Origin: Stromatinia cepivora | Taxonomy: Eukaryota > Ascomycota > Leotiomycetes > Helotiales > Sclerotiniaceae | DNA: 64,000 nucleotides | Direction of reading: 5' to 3' | Assembly (NCBI GenBank): GCA_014898415.1 | Contig: RCTD01000024.1 | Location: 682,001 to 746,000, forward strand | In this document: positions 34,725 through 46,378 of the stretch, in pieces | How positions within the stretch are numbered: position 1 is the first letter of the stretch | Layout: every line of letters begins with the position of its first letter | Made by a program: the position numbers and the translations under genes | Notes under the pieces: generated by a model | The model's input: the letters and a program-made list of their open reading frames with translations, nothing else | Told to the model about the DNA's origin: nothing | Database searches by the model: none

Positions 34725-35633
34725 TATATTATTTGTGGTTGTTACTTTTAGAAGCTGAATTTGATGTTTTGGGATGGATGTTGTACCAGTGAATTCGAAT
34801 CGATGAATGACTTTTTAATGATGCGAACCTTATTTCTTAGACGATGGGTTATAATTAAGTAGTACTCCGTAAAGTGTTCCAAAATCGAATATTTGATGAT
34901 AGAAATAACTTTTGGATGATGGATAAAAAGTTGTGGCTTATGTGGATGGAATGATGGAATGGATAGAATGAATTTCAAGAATGGAAGAAAGTCTGTGAAA
35001 GGCTTCCCTTTAAGGTTGGTTGATGGTGATAGGGTTAGATATTAAACTTTGGTAATGTGGTCTGGTTAAGAAGGCTAGAGTTATTTACAATTACATGGGA
35101 TAAATGGTTACTGGAGCAACTGAATTGATGACATAAAGCTTGGAATTGGATGAAAAAAAGGCTGGAGGTCTAAGGTTTACGGCTTTGTGGCTTGACTCTG
35201 TGGCTTATTAATGTGGCTTGGTTATGCTATTTAGTCATGTGGCTTGACTCTGTGGCTAGTGAGGTAAAATGCTGAAAGGGCTTTAGTGAGATAAAGATTA
35301 ATAAAACGGCGATAAGAAACCAGCAAGCCTTGTTCGAGGGATTGATCGAAGGAAGATCAAAATCAAATCAAATTCAAGCTATTTATTATTAACGTTTAAC
35401 ACGTCTTCTTTAAGGGAAAGCTGTTTTATACTTCACCAAAAATACCCCTTCTCATCTTATTGAGAATTGATTTTCTGTCGCTCATTTGTCTTCTTTTTCT
35501 CTTTCTTAATTAGGATCCCCTCTATTTCGTTCCTTCTTCTAACCAATTACTTCAACTCGTACTTTTCTGTAAGAAAAGAACTTCTAGTTTCGAGCGGCCA
35601 AAATATTTAGATGCTGCTTCAACGAATGCATCC
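34725..35633. promoter_or_regulatory. Shared divergent promoter region of RHO4 and the phosphatase gene
   Basis: 909 bp between two divergent start codons. It includes degenerate repeats of TGTGGCTTGACTCTGTGGCT type (35185-35260) and CT-rich tracts before the right-hand start (35470-35550). No specific factor site is claimed. Confidence 0.5.
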
Positions 35634-37710
35634 ATGTGTCCGACTCCAAATGGCGACGGCCTAGAGCTTGAGAAATCGAATAAGAATAATCCTCAACCAC
35701 CATCGATTTCAGTTACTGCACCCTCCACAGATGTTATTGATGCAGGCTTGAAAAGTTTAGATCACTGTGAGTATAGTGATTATGGATTACTTCTGCGCAA
35801 ACTGCCCCTTTACTTTATTTCGTTATCTTGCTATTGAGACATCTGTTGCGCAAATCAATAGATCTAGCAATATACCAGATTTATTGAAGGTGTACCTCTT
35901 TTCTTTTCGAATCCTCTCCTCGAGTCTTTGAGGAAAATTCTATCCATTCGCATCAGAACTACTCGATGAAATTGTACTGACAACGACCCCGCAGACAAGC
36001 GCAAACTTCCACCATGGAGATACAATATGCGACAGGCTCTATTGCCTTTAATTCGATGGGAGACGCCATATTTAGCTTGGATGCAGGATAAGATGCGATC
36101 TCCAGCACTCGACACTTATTTTGCTGTCACTGCGAACCTTGGAACACATACTTTTTTCATGATTGTTCTTCCAATTCTATTCTGGTGTGGGCATACATCT
36201 TTAGGAAGAGGGTAATGGATTTCATGACTGCTGGTCGCAGACATTGACTGACTGGGTTTCAGGATGGTTCATATATTGGCAACTGGAGTCTTTTTAACAG
36301 GATTTATTAAGGATATGTTCTCACTACCTAGACCATTATCTCCGCCTCTACATCGTATTACTATGTCGGGATCGGCTGCACTCGAATATGGATTTCCGTC
36401 AACACATTCTGCTAATGCTGTATCGGTGGCTGTATATGCGCTTTTCACTCTTCATTCTCCAGAATGTCAACTGCGCCCTACAACAAAACTGGCTCTGGAA
36501 ATTGTCAGTTATTCTTACGCCTTCTCTATTGTTCTCGGACGACTTTATTGTGGTATGCATGGTTTTGTGGATGTGATTGTTGGCAGTATACTAGGAGCTC
36601 TGATATCTGTCGTTGAGTGTGTGTATGGATCAACGATTGACAACTACCTTCACAGCAGTACATGGAAGGCTCCTATAACAATCGCCATTGTCATTATCAT
36701 TCTTATAAGGGTCCATCCAGAGCCAGCTGATGATTGCCCATGTTTTGACGATAGTGTCGCTTTTGCAGCGGTTATGATAGGAGTTGAACTTGGAGGTTGG
36801 CATTATGCTTCCGGTGGTTGGGCCTGGAACATCCCAGTTCCAGCAACCGTTCCATTCGACCTGAACCACATGGGCTGGACCGTTGTAATTTTGCGAGTTC
36901 TTATCGGTGTTTTGGTAATTTTTGCCTGGAGAGAAGTCATGAAGCCAACATTGTTGAAGTTCCTTCCACATATTTTCCGGGCCTTCGAAAACACAGGTTT
37001 AATCTTACCTCGAAAATTCTTCATGCCTGCTTCAGAATATAACAACATTCCATCGAGACTCAAGGTCGATAATGTTATGCCATCTGTATCCGACTTGCCA
37101 AGTTTGATCTCATCTATACGACATGTTGGGCGGGGTCGGGCTGTATCCGTTGGACCTCAATCAGCTGCTGATGCATACGAAACTCTTGCTTATCGAGAAA
37201 AGAGACGAAGAGATAGTCTCACTGACATTTTCGAAGGAATGAGTCCACGTCAAACAAGCACGAAAGAAACAAAAGATAGTTTTAGTTCTAAGCAACCGAC
37301 CACGGATGGTGCTGTAACATCTGGGATGTCATCGATGCATGGAGGCATGAATCTCCTGACTCCAGCACAGTCAAGAGTTGGTTCATATGAACAAATGATG
37401 GGGGCAGGCCATGTTACGTACAATCCAGGATTATCTACTCCAGGTTTTGAAGGGGATAGTGCTGAAGAGGATGAGATTTCTGTTGGACAGGAAAATGAGC
37501 TAGATGAGAGGGAAATGTTCTCTAGGTTAGAGAAACCTCGTGTGAGATATGATGTTGAAGTAGTTACGAAGCTCGTGGTTTATAGTGGTAAGATCAGATG
37601 CTGATACGGGACTCAAATTAGCAGCTGACAAATTTTCAGGTATCGCCTGGTTGGCAGTCGAAGGTAATCCTATAATTTTCGAAGTTATTGGTTTAGGTAT
37701 GGGAGTATGA
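35634..37710 (+). CDS. LCB3: Long-chain base-1-phosphate phosphatase (LCB3/YSR3 family)
   Basis: Four exons (35634-35766, 35995-36211, 36263-37587, 37640-37710) give 581 residues. All three PAP2 phosphatase motifs are seen: KDMFSLPRP (K-x6-R-P), GFPSTHSANAVSVAVY (P-S-x-H), and GRLYCGMHGFVDVIVG (S/G-R-x5-H-x3-D). Several hydrophobic spans (ILATGVFLTGFI, ITIAIVIIILI, VVILRVLIGVLVIFAW) place it in a membrane, in yeast the ER. Family members dephosphorylate dihydrosphingosine- and phytosphingosine-1-phosphate, returning long-chain bases to ceramide synthesis and lowering the phosphate signal. The long Ser/Thr-rich cytosolic tail (about residues 380-540) is common in filamentous fungi. Introns are 228, 51 and 52 bp; each join completes a split codon. 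The last short exon adds GIAWLAVEGNPIIFEVIGLG, a final membrane-like segment. LCB3 is used as the family name; YSR3-type is equally possible. Confidence 0.88.
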
Positions 37711-38621
37711 AGGTATTACGACGCATGCTCTAAGTTCATTATGATTATGGGCTTAGGGGATTACTCACGATGCGATCATGCGGTTTGGCTAGGGTAACGA
37801 GTTACTCCTGGAGTTAGGTGGTACATATATTTTAGGATATGTTTGTCATGAGGCGTTACGGCAATCGAGGACGACATCTAATTGCAAGCATGCTTGATAT
37901 CAATTAGATGGAGGTTGTACATTAACGAATAATGCATATATATTTTCTAGCACAAAGTATGAAATCACAGTGGTGATATCTCATCTGATATACTACTCGC
38001 TCATTAAACATGCTAGCGTAACAGCTTTATGTGATGAAGTTATGGAGTATAGCACTGGTAGAATATGCTCCAAAGTTTTAAAGTATAGTTATAAAAGACG
38101 TGAATAATAGGTAGGTAGGTAGGTAGGTAGGTAGGTAGGTAGATGGCTGAACTTTCAATGGGTATTGATGAATTCAATTAATTCCATAATGATTATTGAT
38201 TGATTTATTTTCTCTCAACTATAGGCTTACTTGGGTATCTATCGTATCTCATTCATTCATTCCTGTATGGTCTTACTTCCTGCTTCTCCGTCCCCAGCCA
38301 ATCCGCATCAGCTGCCTAATATCTTAAAATAGCTCCCGAAGACCCTAAATTCTTAAGGTTGGCTTCCACTATATCTTTGCGTCCTACGCTGACATGGCAA
38401 TTGTCGCATCTATGGGTATCTTTTCATCCTCAGTCTAGAATGGGCTAGACGCAGACTTAACCTCCACATTTCCCCGCGATTTATGGTATACAATGCATCG
38501 TTCTTCTTGCACGTGTAACCTAATCGTCCCCAATCCAATATTTCCCACCCATTATCCACCATATATTCACCAATCCATCACATTCCCCCTCCAAATCTCA
38601 ATCCCTCCCCTCCACTTCACT
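37711..38621. other. Spacer between convergent phosphatase and cyclophilin genes
   Basis: No gene seen. Contains a (TAGG)n microsatellite at 38108-38142. Confidence 0.6.
38108..38142. repeat. (TAGG)n microsatellite
   Basis: About eight to nine tandem TAGG units. Confidence 0.95.
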
Positions 38622-39363
38622 TCACCCCGCAAGTGGATTAGCATGCACAGCCACCCGTTCAATAACCACCTTCTCCACCGGCCTATTCTTCCCATCCACC
38701 TCCAACCGTTCCATCTCCCCCAAAACCCTCATACTCTCCTCCCCAATCACATGTCCAAACACGGTATTCTGCCCATCTAAATGCGGAGCCGGCGCAAATA
38801 AGATGAAAAATTGAGATCCGTTTGTACACGGTCCTTTGTTGGCCATGGATACGATGCCTCGTGCGTTGTGCCGGAGAGTAGGGCGGATTTCATCTTCGAA
38901 GGGGGTGTGCCAGATTGAGGCGCCGCTTTTGGGGGGTGGGGAAGAGGTGGTGAAGAGAGGGTTGAGGGGGGAGGGGGACCCGGTTTGGAGCATGAAGGTC
39001 GGGATTAGGCGGTGGATTGGGGAGTGGGTGTAGTAGGTTGAGGCGCAGAGGGCGAGGAAATTCTAGATGGGGGAGAGCGGGTGTTAGTTGGATTTTTGGG
39101 GGTTGGGATGGTAGGGTAGGGCAGGGTGGGAAATAAGGAGAGCGAAGCGAAGAAGCCTCCGGATAGAAAACAAATAGAGCGAAGCGAAAAAGCCTCCACG
39201 GCAGTGGCCCAGCGGAGCGTCATTCATTAACCTTTGATGGTATGGAATACAAGAAGAAAGGGCAAATGAAAGGGAAAGTATTTACCTCTGCAGTTTTCGG
39301 AACACTTTCGCAGAAAACTTCGATTTTAATATCGCCTAAAGTGGTATGTAAAGTTACTGACAT
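38622..39363 (-). CDS. cyp10: Peptidyl-prolyl cis-trans isomerase, cyclophilin PPIL3/Cyp10 type
   Basis: Two minus-strand exons (39363-39286 and 39062-38622) give 172 residues; the 223-bp intron has a GTAAAT donor and TAG acceptor. The start MSVTLHTTLGDIKIEVFCESVPKTAE, the splice into NFLALCAS, and the start at residue 1 with no leader match the short cytosolic/nuclear PPIL3-Cyp10 group. Core blocks follow: IHRLIPTFMLQTG (with the catalytic Arg and the Phe/Gln of the active site), GIVSMANKGPCTNGSQFFI and HLDGQNTVFGHVI. A Ser/Pro-rich loop (SPSPLNPLFTTSSPPPKSG) replaces the usual short G-T-G-x-G-G loop before SIW, so the protein is slightly longer than typical. Cyclophilins of this group isomerise prolyl bonds and are linked to the spliceosome. 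The gene is divergent from the arrestin-like gene. Confidence 0.9.
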
Positions 39364-40446
39364 GATGACCTCCTCAAAATTTTCAATCCTCGTATTCTTT
39401 CCTTCGTGGGTTGGCGTTGTGATTTCAATAAATGTGTGGTATTGGTAGTGTTTGGAAAATTGGTATGTTAGCTGAAAGGAAGGCTGAGAGACGCATTTAT
39501 TTTTATATTAATGTATCAATGTATCAATGTACGGAGGTGAAAAGCGTAAGGCTAGAAGAGTGGAAGGCTAATGCTTGGTGTACGGAGGTAAGAGGAAGAG
39601 GGAAGAGGGAAGAGGGAAGAGGGTGGGGTGGATGGTTTTGTAGGGCCAATTTCTTGTGGATCGGATCTTCAGATATTGTTTTTGTTTTTTCTATCATTGA
39701 TTTTCTAGTATATGTATATACAAAGAAAATCAACATTCTTTTTGACTTTGTTACCGGATTTCATTATCTGTACCTAGGCACTCCGTACTGTCTGTTGGCC
39801 ATCAATCCTTCATACTTTTATCTTAACCCTTACAACTTACCTACCCAGCTACCCAGCAACCTAGCTACCCACGCTTTATAACTACAATCAATTACAGAAA
39901 AGAATAACCGCTTCCAATTGTTACTGAATTTCAATTTATAATTAATGAGCTATTCCTTTCAAAATATCTATCCTGACAATTACCTTAATTTCTAGAAATT
40001 TCTTCCTTCACTCATTATTCCCATTATTCATCCATATTCTCTCCATTACTTCTCCAACTTTCATCCGGAAAACAAAAACAAAACCAAATCAACTTTCCAC
40101 CCAAAGAACCGAGGAGATCCAGACCTTTCTTACTCGATAACATAACATACCAAACGAACTTCACAAACAAACCACACCTATCTAGTACGGAATACTCCTA
40201 CTTACGAAACAGAACCATCCCCAAAAGAAAGATTAGCCTTGCTTATATGTTGATGACGAAAGTTATATCATCGAAACGCAACCCCACAATTCGCGCAAAC
40301 TGACTTATCACATACATACATACATACATACATACATTTACATATGAGACTCGAACTTCCAACTCAACTCCCACTGCCCAACAACATTGTTTTCCATTTG
40401 GCGCAAACCTGCGCGGTGGCGCCAGTGATCTTTGGGTGTGCACGAT
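39364..40446. promoter_or_regulatory. Divergent promoter region of the cyclophilin and arrestin-like genes
   Basis: 1,083 bp with no supported gene. It contains a (GGAAGAG)n-like run (39594-39625), a CTACCCAGCAACCTAGC-type repeat near 39840-39875, CT-rich stretches and a (CATA)n microsatellite at 40311-40336. Confidence 0.5.
40311..40336. repeat. (CATA)n microsatellite
   Basis: Six to seven tandem CATA units, about 110 bp before the arrestin-like start codon. Confidence 0.95.
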
Positions 40447-41838
40447 ATGTCTGCCTTTGTCCGAGTTTCCGGACCTCCCAACAGTAATTTTCTAGTTGGT
40501 TATCCGGGTATCTCTGCTACGCTTGTAGGTGACTTCTTTTCTTTTGGTTTGCTTTTGATTATCTGTCTTGCGATTGTGAATTCCATGAGGGTATGGTATT
40601 AATTGGAGATTATAGCCTAGGGTAGAGGGTAAAGTAGAGATACGACCCCTCACTGGAATTTCTGCGCCGATAGCGATATCATTGGTACGAATATGTTTAC
40701 AGCGAAGAGAAACGGTACATCCATCTGCGGAATCGATAGCTAAGAAACATTTGGGGACACCGCGACGAGAAACGACGGATGTGGTTGGGAAGGAGTTGTT
40801 ATTGTTTCGATGTACAGCAGGGAAGGAAAGCGAAAGTGTGGTTTTGATGGATCTACCTTTCGTTTTATTCATACCATTTGGAAGAGGAGGAGAGGAATCA
40901 AATCGAAGGATCCCACCGGCCAGTTTACAATTACCTAGTCGCACAGCGGAAACTTATTATGAATTGGTGGTTACGGTTCAACAGGGTCAAGAACAAAAGA
41001 AATTCGCATTTCCAATTCCGATTCAAAGATATGATACTCTTTCGACATTTGGCATGTACAAGCGACCGGAATCAGCAGAGAAGAATTCGGATCATCTTGT
41101 TACTTTGAGGATTTCACTACCTCGATGGTCATTTGGTCCTTCGGATCCTGTTAGTGTTTTTATCACATTATTACCCAATCCTATCTGGTTAAAGAAAGCT
41201 ACAAAAGTAGTCATACAAAAGATTACAATTGGGATAGAAGAAGAAATCACATATAATCCTGAAGGAGATGAACCTACGAAGAAGATCAATCGAATAGCTA
41301 AACAAACTGCGACTGTGGGAGCGAGATTACCAGAGGCGGGATATTTCACAACCCTTGGTTTAGTATATCCATCCAAGGATTTAAGGGACTCGGATGGGAT
41401 TATTAGGAGAGGGAAAGCAGCTTTTCCAATGCATTTTGTTAATTCTTTTACGACGACGGCAACTTTATATAAGATTGAGTTCTTTCTTGTTATAAAGGTA
41501 TACATGTTTCTCCTTTCTTGCTTGCGGACTTTACCAGTACTCTTTTTCATTGATTCCACTCAAATCTTTAAAGCAGAACTAACATAATCTTAAAGGCGCA
41601 TCTATCCGGCGCCCGAGATATTACTCATCGTCAACCAATAACAGTATGTCCATTAAATGAACAGGAATGCAAAGAGGAAATGGATGCAATTGAACAAGCG
41701 GCAAAAGATGCATCACATGTGGATCCAACGAACCCAATGTTACCTGCTTGTACGATTATTAGGGCAAAGGATTCGAGTGCTTTGAGAGCGTTAGGGTGGA
41801 CGATGGTTGGGGGTTCGAGAAAAATGGTTATTGAATGA
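40447..41838 (+). CDS. Arrestin-like protein (fungal alpha-arrestin group)
   Basis: Three exons (40447-40524, 40616-41497, 41596-41838) give 400 residues starting MSAFVRVSGPPNSNFLVGYP. Introns are 91 bp (GTAGGT donor) and 98 bp (GTATAC donor, ACTAAC branch, AAG acceptor). After the first join the frame reads LPRVEGKVEIRPLTGISAPI, the opening beta-strands of an arrestin N domain (G-x-V-x-I ... I-x-L). Later parts, YYELVVTVQQG and SDPVSVFITLLP, fit the end of the N domain and the start of the C domain. Fungal alpha-arrestins act as cytosolic adaptors that bring ubiquitin ligases to membrane cargo. No PPxY motif was seen, so a Rsp5-type role is not shown and another scaffold role is possible. 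The family call comes from fold-level pattern, not a diagnostic motif. Confidence 0.75.
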
Positions 41839-42454
41839 AAGGGTGTGGGATGAATGAAAATATGAATTCGCAAGTGAATTTTGTCGGGTGATCACGAGGT
41901 TGGAGTGATTTGGATTGAGAAGTTCTTGATTCGATTCGACTCAAAAGCGATGTATAAGGGATAATTTGACCGAGGATTACTGAGAGGGATGAATAAATAC
42001 GATAACTCGCAGAATCGATCGATGAAAGCGAAATCGAAAGGACGTCCTCGCCATACATATCACGATAATACGGAATATAGCGACCATGTTCATGAAAGGA
42101 GATCACATCACATCACGATACCTCATATGGGCAAGAAGAGCAATGGTACAGATTAATGATTGAAAGTGGATCGACATGAAGTTTTACCTCCGGCGTATAT
42201 GTTCGTTTGGGCTAGATGAGTAGGGAAGCAAGTAGCAATGCAATGCAATGCAATGGAACATAAACCAGGCAGAGCAACGAATGTGAACATAAGAGGAGTT
42301 CGAAAGAATGAAAGGAAGGGAAAGGTTGGAATTGATTGAGTTGGGTTGGGTCAAATGATTTTGAATGAATTTCAACGCATAACGATTTGTTGCATTTTCT
42401 GGTAGTTGGGTTGGGATTTAAGGGTCGGTGGTTGAGTTTGGAGGCGTAGTTTGG

Positions 42455-42570
42455 AAGTTTAATTTGGACGAGGAGTTTGGATGGGGAGTTGGATGAGGAG
42501 TTGGATGAGGAGTTGGATGAGGAGTTGGATGATGAGTTTGGAGGTTGGGTTTGGATGAGGAGTTGGATGG
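42455..42570. repeat. GAGTTGGATGAG minisatellite
   Basis: Five to seven imperfect tandem units of 15 bp or so (GGAGTTGGATGAGGAGTTGG type). Confidence 0.85.
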
Positions 42571-42995
42571 GAAGTTGGTTGTACATCGGTTGGGTTGGAT
42601 TCATTTAATATGATATGATATAATATGATTTGAGAGTGTGATTTGGAGGATGGGTGGATTAATATGATCAATGATATTGATGTTGATGTTGATGTTGATT
42701 TTTAGAGGAATTCAAAATGAGGTGATTACTGATGGAATGATAATGATTAGAGTTCATATTGAATGGAATTGATATTGAATTTATATGATGTGATATAATA
42801 TGATATGATAAGATATGATATGAAATCGTACCTGAGAATAAGGAGTTAAAATGAAATCTGAGAATGAAATAAAAATAATTAAAGGGGTTAGCGAGCTTGG
42901 GGTTTGGGGGTTGGAATAGAAACGGATGAGGGATTAGGAATGAGGGATGAGGGATGAGGGATAATATATGGATGATAGGATAATGAGATGAATGA

Positions 42996-43052
42996 GGGGA
43001 TGGGATGGGATAGGATGGGATGGGATGGGATGGGATGGGATGGGATGGGATG
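42996..43052. repeat. (GGGAT)n microsatellite
   Basis: About ten GGGAT pentamers with one GGATA variant. The G-rich strand resembles telomere-like repeats in composition but does not match TTAGGG. Confidence 0.9.
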
Positions 43053-43152
43053 ATAAAAGTGATTTGGATAGGATGGACAAAATTATAATTAATAGAAATT
43101 TCATTTTTGTTATTAGTGATTTATTTATTTGTTTATATATTAATTAACTTGT

Positions 43153-43323
43153 AGATATTGAACTATTGAATTATTGAACTATTGAACTATTGAACTATTG
43201 AACTATTGAACTATTGAACTATTGAACTATTGAACTATTGAACTATTGAACTATTGAACTATTGAACTATTGAACTATTGAACTATTGAACTATTGAACT
43301 ATTGAACTATTGAACTATTGAAT
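43153..43323. repeat. (ATTGAACT)n octamer satellite
   Basis: About 21 nearly perfect tandem copies of an 8-bp unit, one with a single T for C. Confidence 0.95.
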
Positions 43324-43402
43324 TAGAGAAGAAGATAGAGTAGATTTAGATTTAGAGTTCAGAGTTTATATATTTTTTCACTTCTACTCTCTATTGTTTT
43401 AT

Positions 43403-43583
43403 TAGAGAAGGGGAGGGAGAGGAGGGAGAGGAGGGAGAGGAGGGAGAGGAGGGAGAGGAGGGAGAGGAGGGAGAGGAGGGAGAGGAGGGAGAGGAGGGAG
43501 AGGAGGGAGAGGAGGGAGAGGAGGGAGAGAGGAGGGAGAGGAGGGAGAGGAGGGAGAGGAGGGAGAGGAGGGAGAGGAGGGAG
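43403..43583. repeat. (GGGAGAGGA)n homopurine minisatellite
   Basis: About 19 copies of a 9-bp unit, all purines on the plus strand for roughly 180 bases, with one irregular unit near 43530. Confidence 0.95.
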
Positions 43584-44352
43584 TAGGATGTTTAGATTAT
43601 GGTGTGTATAATTTGTAGGATTATAATGAGTATGGGGTATGCGGGAAGTATGTATATATCTATATAAAAGCCCAAGGGTTACTTACCATGAGAATATAAA
43701 GCTATTCTTACATACCTAGAAATATCCGTGGCTTTGGGGTAACAGACCAATATCAATAACACAGAGTAAGCCTACATTTCAAAAGCAAGAAAGTGTGAAA
43801 AAAAAAATACTCTATAATATCGGAAGAAAAATATTTTTATAACTTTTTCTTTCACTATGAAATATATACTCCTTTCCATCCCTTTCATATGTAAATCCAA
43901 GCGTCCAATCTGTTCTGGTATCGTTACTGTCGATTTTGTATTCGTATATACATAACTCAATGTCCTGATTCATCAATCCATGCCTCCATCCAAATATTCA
44001 TGTACTTATCCGACCATGTATCCGCCCAAGCATAAATCATAAACTTCCTCCTGACCTCTGACCTCTGACCTGCCTCCGCCTCCAATCCGGGATAGGTTTG
44101 AAATGAGGGTTGAGATGAGATGTAATGAGAGATGAGGAAGGAAATCACTCCTTTTCCCCGGAACCGAATGCAAACCGCTAAATGAAGAAGAAAAGAAAGA
44201 AAATAAAAAGAAAAGCGAAGAAAGGAAGGCTATGCGCAATTTTCAGATATTTCATTCCGAACAAATGAACCGAAGTGCATAGAAAGTAGAGACCACCTCT
44301 CACCACACAGCAAAGCCACGCAACGAAAAGCTCAAGACGAGAGAATCTCAAC

Positions 44353-46378
44353 CTAAACCTCAAGTAAAAGCGGATGATGACCCATCTTCTTTCCCTCCTT
44401 TTCCTTCCCCTTATAACTGCTACTCTTCTCCGTCTTACTCCTAAAAATACTTAGAGGAGTCTTCTTTTTCTTTTCTTTGGGTTCTTTTTCTTCTTTTTCT
44501 ACTCGCTCTGTTCTGTCTGTTCGTCCTGAAGCCATGGATGCATTATCATCATCCTTCTTTGAGTGACTTGACCTATGACTCTTAGAAGCCTTGCCTGACT
44601 TAGAAGTCTTCTCACGAGAAGTACGGATAGATTCCAAATCATCATCTTTTTCTTCAACAGCAACCGAAGGTTCATATCGAGAACTACTACTTCTAATCGG
44701 AAGAGTTTTTGATCGTCGAGATTTACTAGTCAATCGACTCATAATACTTCTCGTTTCCTCATCATCCTCATCAATTCTTTCCTCAGCAGCTCGCTGACGA
44801 ATTCGCTCTGCATTTCGACTTTCCTTCTGTCGAGCAGCTGTAGGTGTAATGTATTCACCATCAACACTCGTGCCTACACTTTCTAATTCTGCATCGGCGA
44901 TACCTCGACGCCAGATATCGATACTGCTTAATTCTTTCTCGTATGCTTCACATGGCATCGCTTCTTCGTATTCATGGTGTATATCTTGAGGTTCCATGAA
45001 TCCGGGTGTTTCGGGGTAGCCGGGAGTAGCGGGTAGAGCTTGCATGGCCATTGGAGCTTCCAGCATCTTTTCAGGAGTGGCTTGGAGTTTCTTGATGATT
45101 TTGTAGCCGTTGAACATTACGACTGTAACGCCTAGGGCTACACCTCCGGCGATGAGAAATTGAGGGGAGGCGAGGAGGGCGAAAATAGCTGGAGAACTGG
45201 CTTTGAGCATGGGAAGAATGGAGGGAGACATTTTGGTTAGAAGTGCAGAAAGTTCCGCAAGGGTAAGGGCCACGGCAGCCATGGCTTCGGGATTGGCTTG
45301 CAAATTCGACATTATGGCTGTAGCAGTATGATGAAGACATTGGGCTTCGATGAGAAGGCTGTCTAGTTTGCTCATTGTTTCATCGAGTTCTGCTGGAAGT
45401 TGTTGTGGTGTGATTGGTTGTTCATATTCGGGTTCATGGTCAGATTCTAGATGAAGGGGTAGATCTCCATACGCTAAATCCATGTCGATTCCGTCATCGT
45501 GAAGATCAGGTACGGTTTTCGAATGAGGGACTAATTGACCACTCGGATAGGATGGAGGAGCTGTTTCTCTTCTCACGAGATGACCTGGCATAGGAGGAGC
45601 TGCCATATCCGTATGTCTTCTCACTAGAGTCAATTCCGTCTCGGCAAATGGTTGTTTATACATGGCGAGAGGAGGATCATCACAAAAACCCTCTTCTGGA
45701 TCTTCATGATGAGTTTCTGCGGGCTCTTGTTGGGTGGGAGCTTTAGAATCATGAACGGAATGACTTCGTTTCGATCGATGAGAACGATGTGAGCGTTTAC
45801 TCGCTAGACTTTGCATATCATCTTCCTCTTCCAAATCATCGAAATTCAATTCGTGACGAGTTCTGGTATGTGAACGACGTGAACGATGAGAACGGTGAGA
45901 GCGTCCACTAGCCACACTTTGCGTATCTGGAAATTCCTCATAATTGTTGATTGTAAGAGGAGGACGAGAATTTGATCGAGGTTCTTGACGAGAAGAATGT
46001 GAACGATGGGATCGATGAGATCGTCTAGATGCTACCGATTGTGCATCATCTCCTCCTTCTCTAACATCTTCAATTTCATACCGAGATTCATATGCTCTTC
46101 TTCGTGCTCTCTGTGTTCGCTCTTCTTCTCGTTGATAATGTTCTTCTCTTAATTGTGCTTTCTTTTCTTGATATGCAGCTTTTGCATCTTTGAAGATGTT
46201 TACCAGTTGTTTTCCCTATGAAAGGTGGCTGTTAGTCACAGCACATCCTGTATGATTCAATATCGGATGGAGGGGAACCCAGGTAAAACTTCGGAAAAAT
46301 CGTAGAAATACTTACAGTGCTCACTACTTTCCCGGATTTATTGATAATGGTAACGGTTTCCGCCATAGGGGGAGGCAT
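44353..46378 (-). CDS. Ser/His/Arg-repeat protein with a single membrane segment, function unknown
   Basis: Two minus-strand exons (46378-46316 and 46215-44353) give 641 residues; the 100-bp intron has a GTAAGT donor and TAG acceptor and lies between codons. The start is MPPPMAETVTIINKSGKVVS, then a charged helical region (Q-E-K-K-A-Q-L-R-E-E, about residues 30-55) with coiled-coil character. Three spaced S-H-R-S-H-R-S blocks follow, each preceded by Q-S-[VL]-A-S (about residues 75-170). The middle is acidic and proline-rich; near residue 355-375 a single hydrophobic segment, FLIAGGVALGVTVVMFNGY, looks like a membrane span. The C-terminal 200 residues are Lys/Ser/Glu-rich, with a KEEKEPKEKKKK stretch. 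No enzyme domain is recognised. Repeated SHRS units may be phosphorylation or zinc/RNA contact sites, which is speculation. Its 3' end faces the satellite spacer. Confidence 0.82.

Larger units (their letters stand above)
41839..44352. other. Satellite-rich spacer between convergent genes
   Basis: 2.5 kb with no supported gene. G/A-rich on the plus strand and full of tandem repeats (separate entries). Minus-strand frames at 42212-42671 translate the repeats into N-S-S-S strings and are not considered genes. Confidence 0.7.

Noticed and set aside
42212..42671. N-S-S-S repeat proteins on the minus strand
   Set aside because: Produced by the GAGTTGGATGAG minisatellite; the neighbouring frame gives an equally repetitive product.
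42996..43052. Interstitial telomere repeat
   Set aside because: The unit is GGGAT, not TTAGGG, and it sits among other simple repeats.
43153..43323. CRISPR-like array
   Set aside because: Perfect 8-bp tandem repeats without spacers; a eukaryotic satellite.
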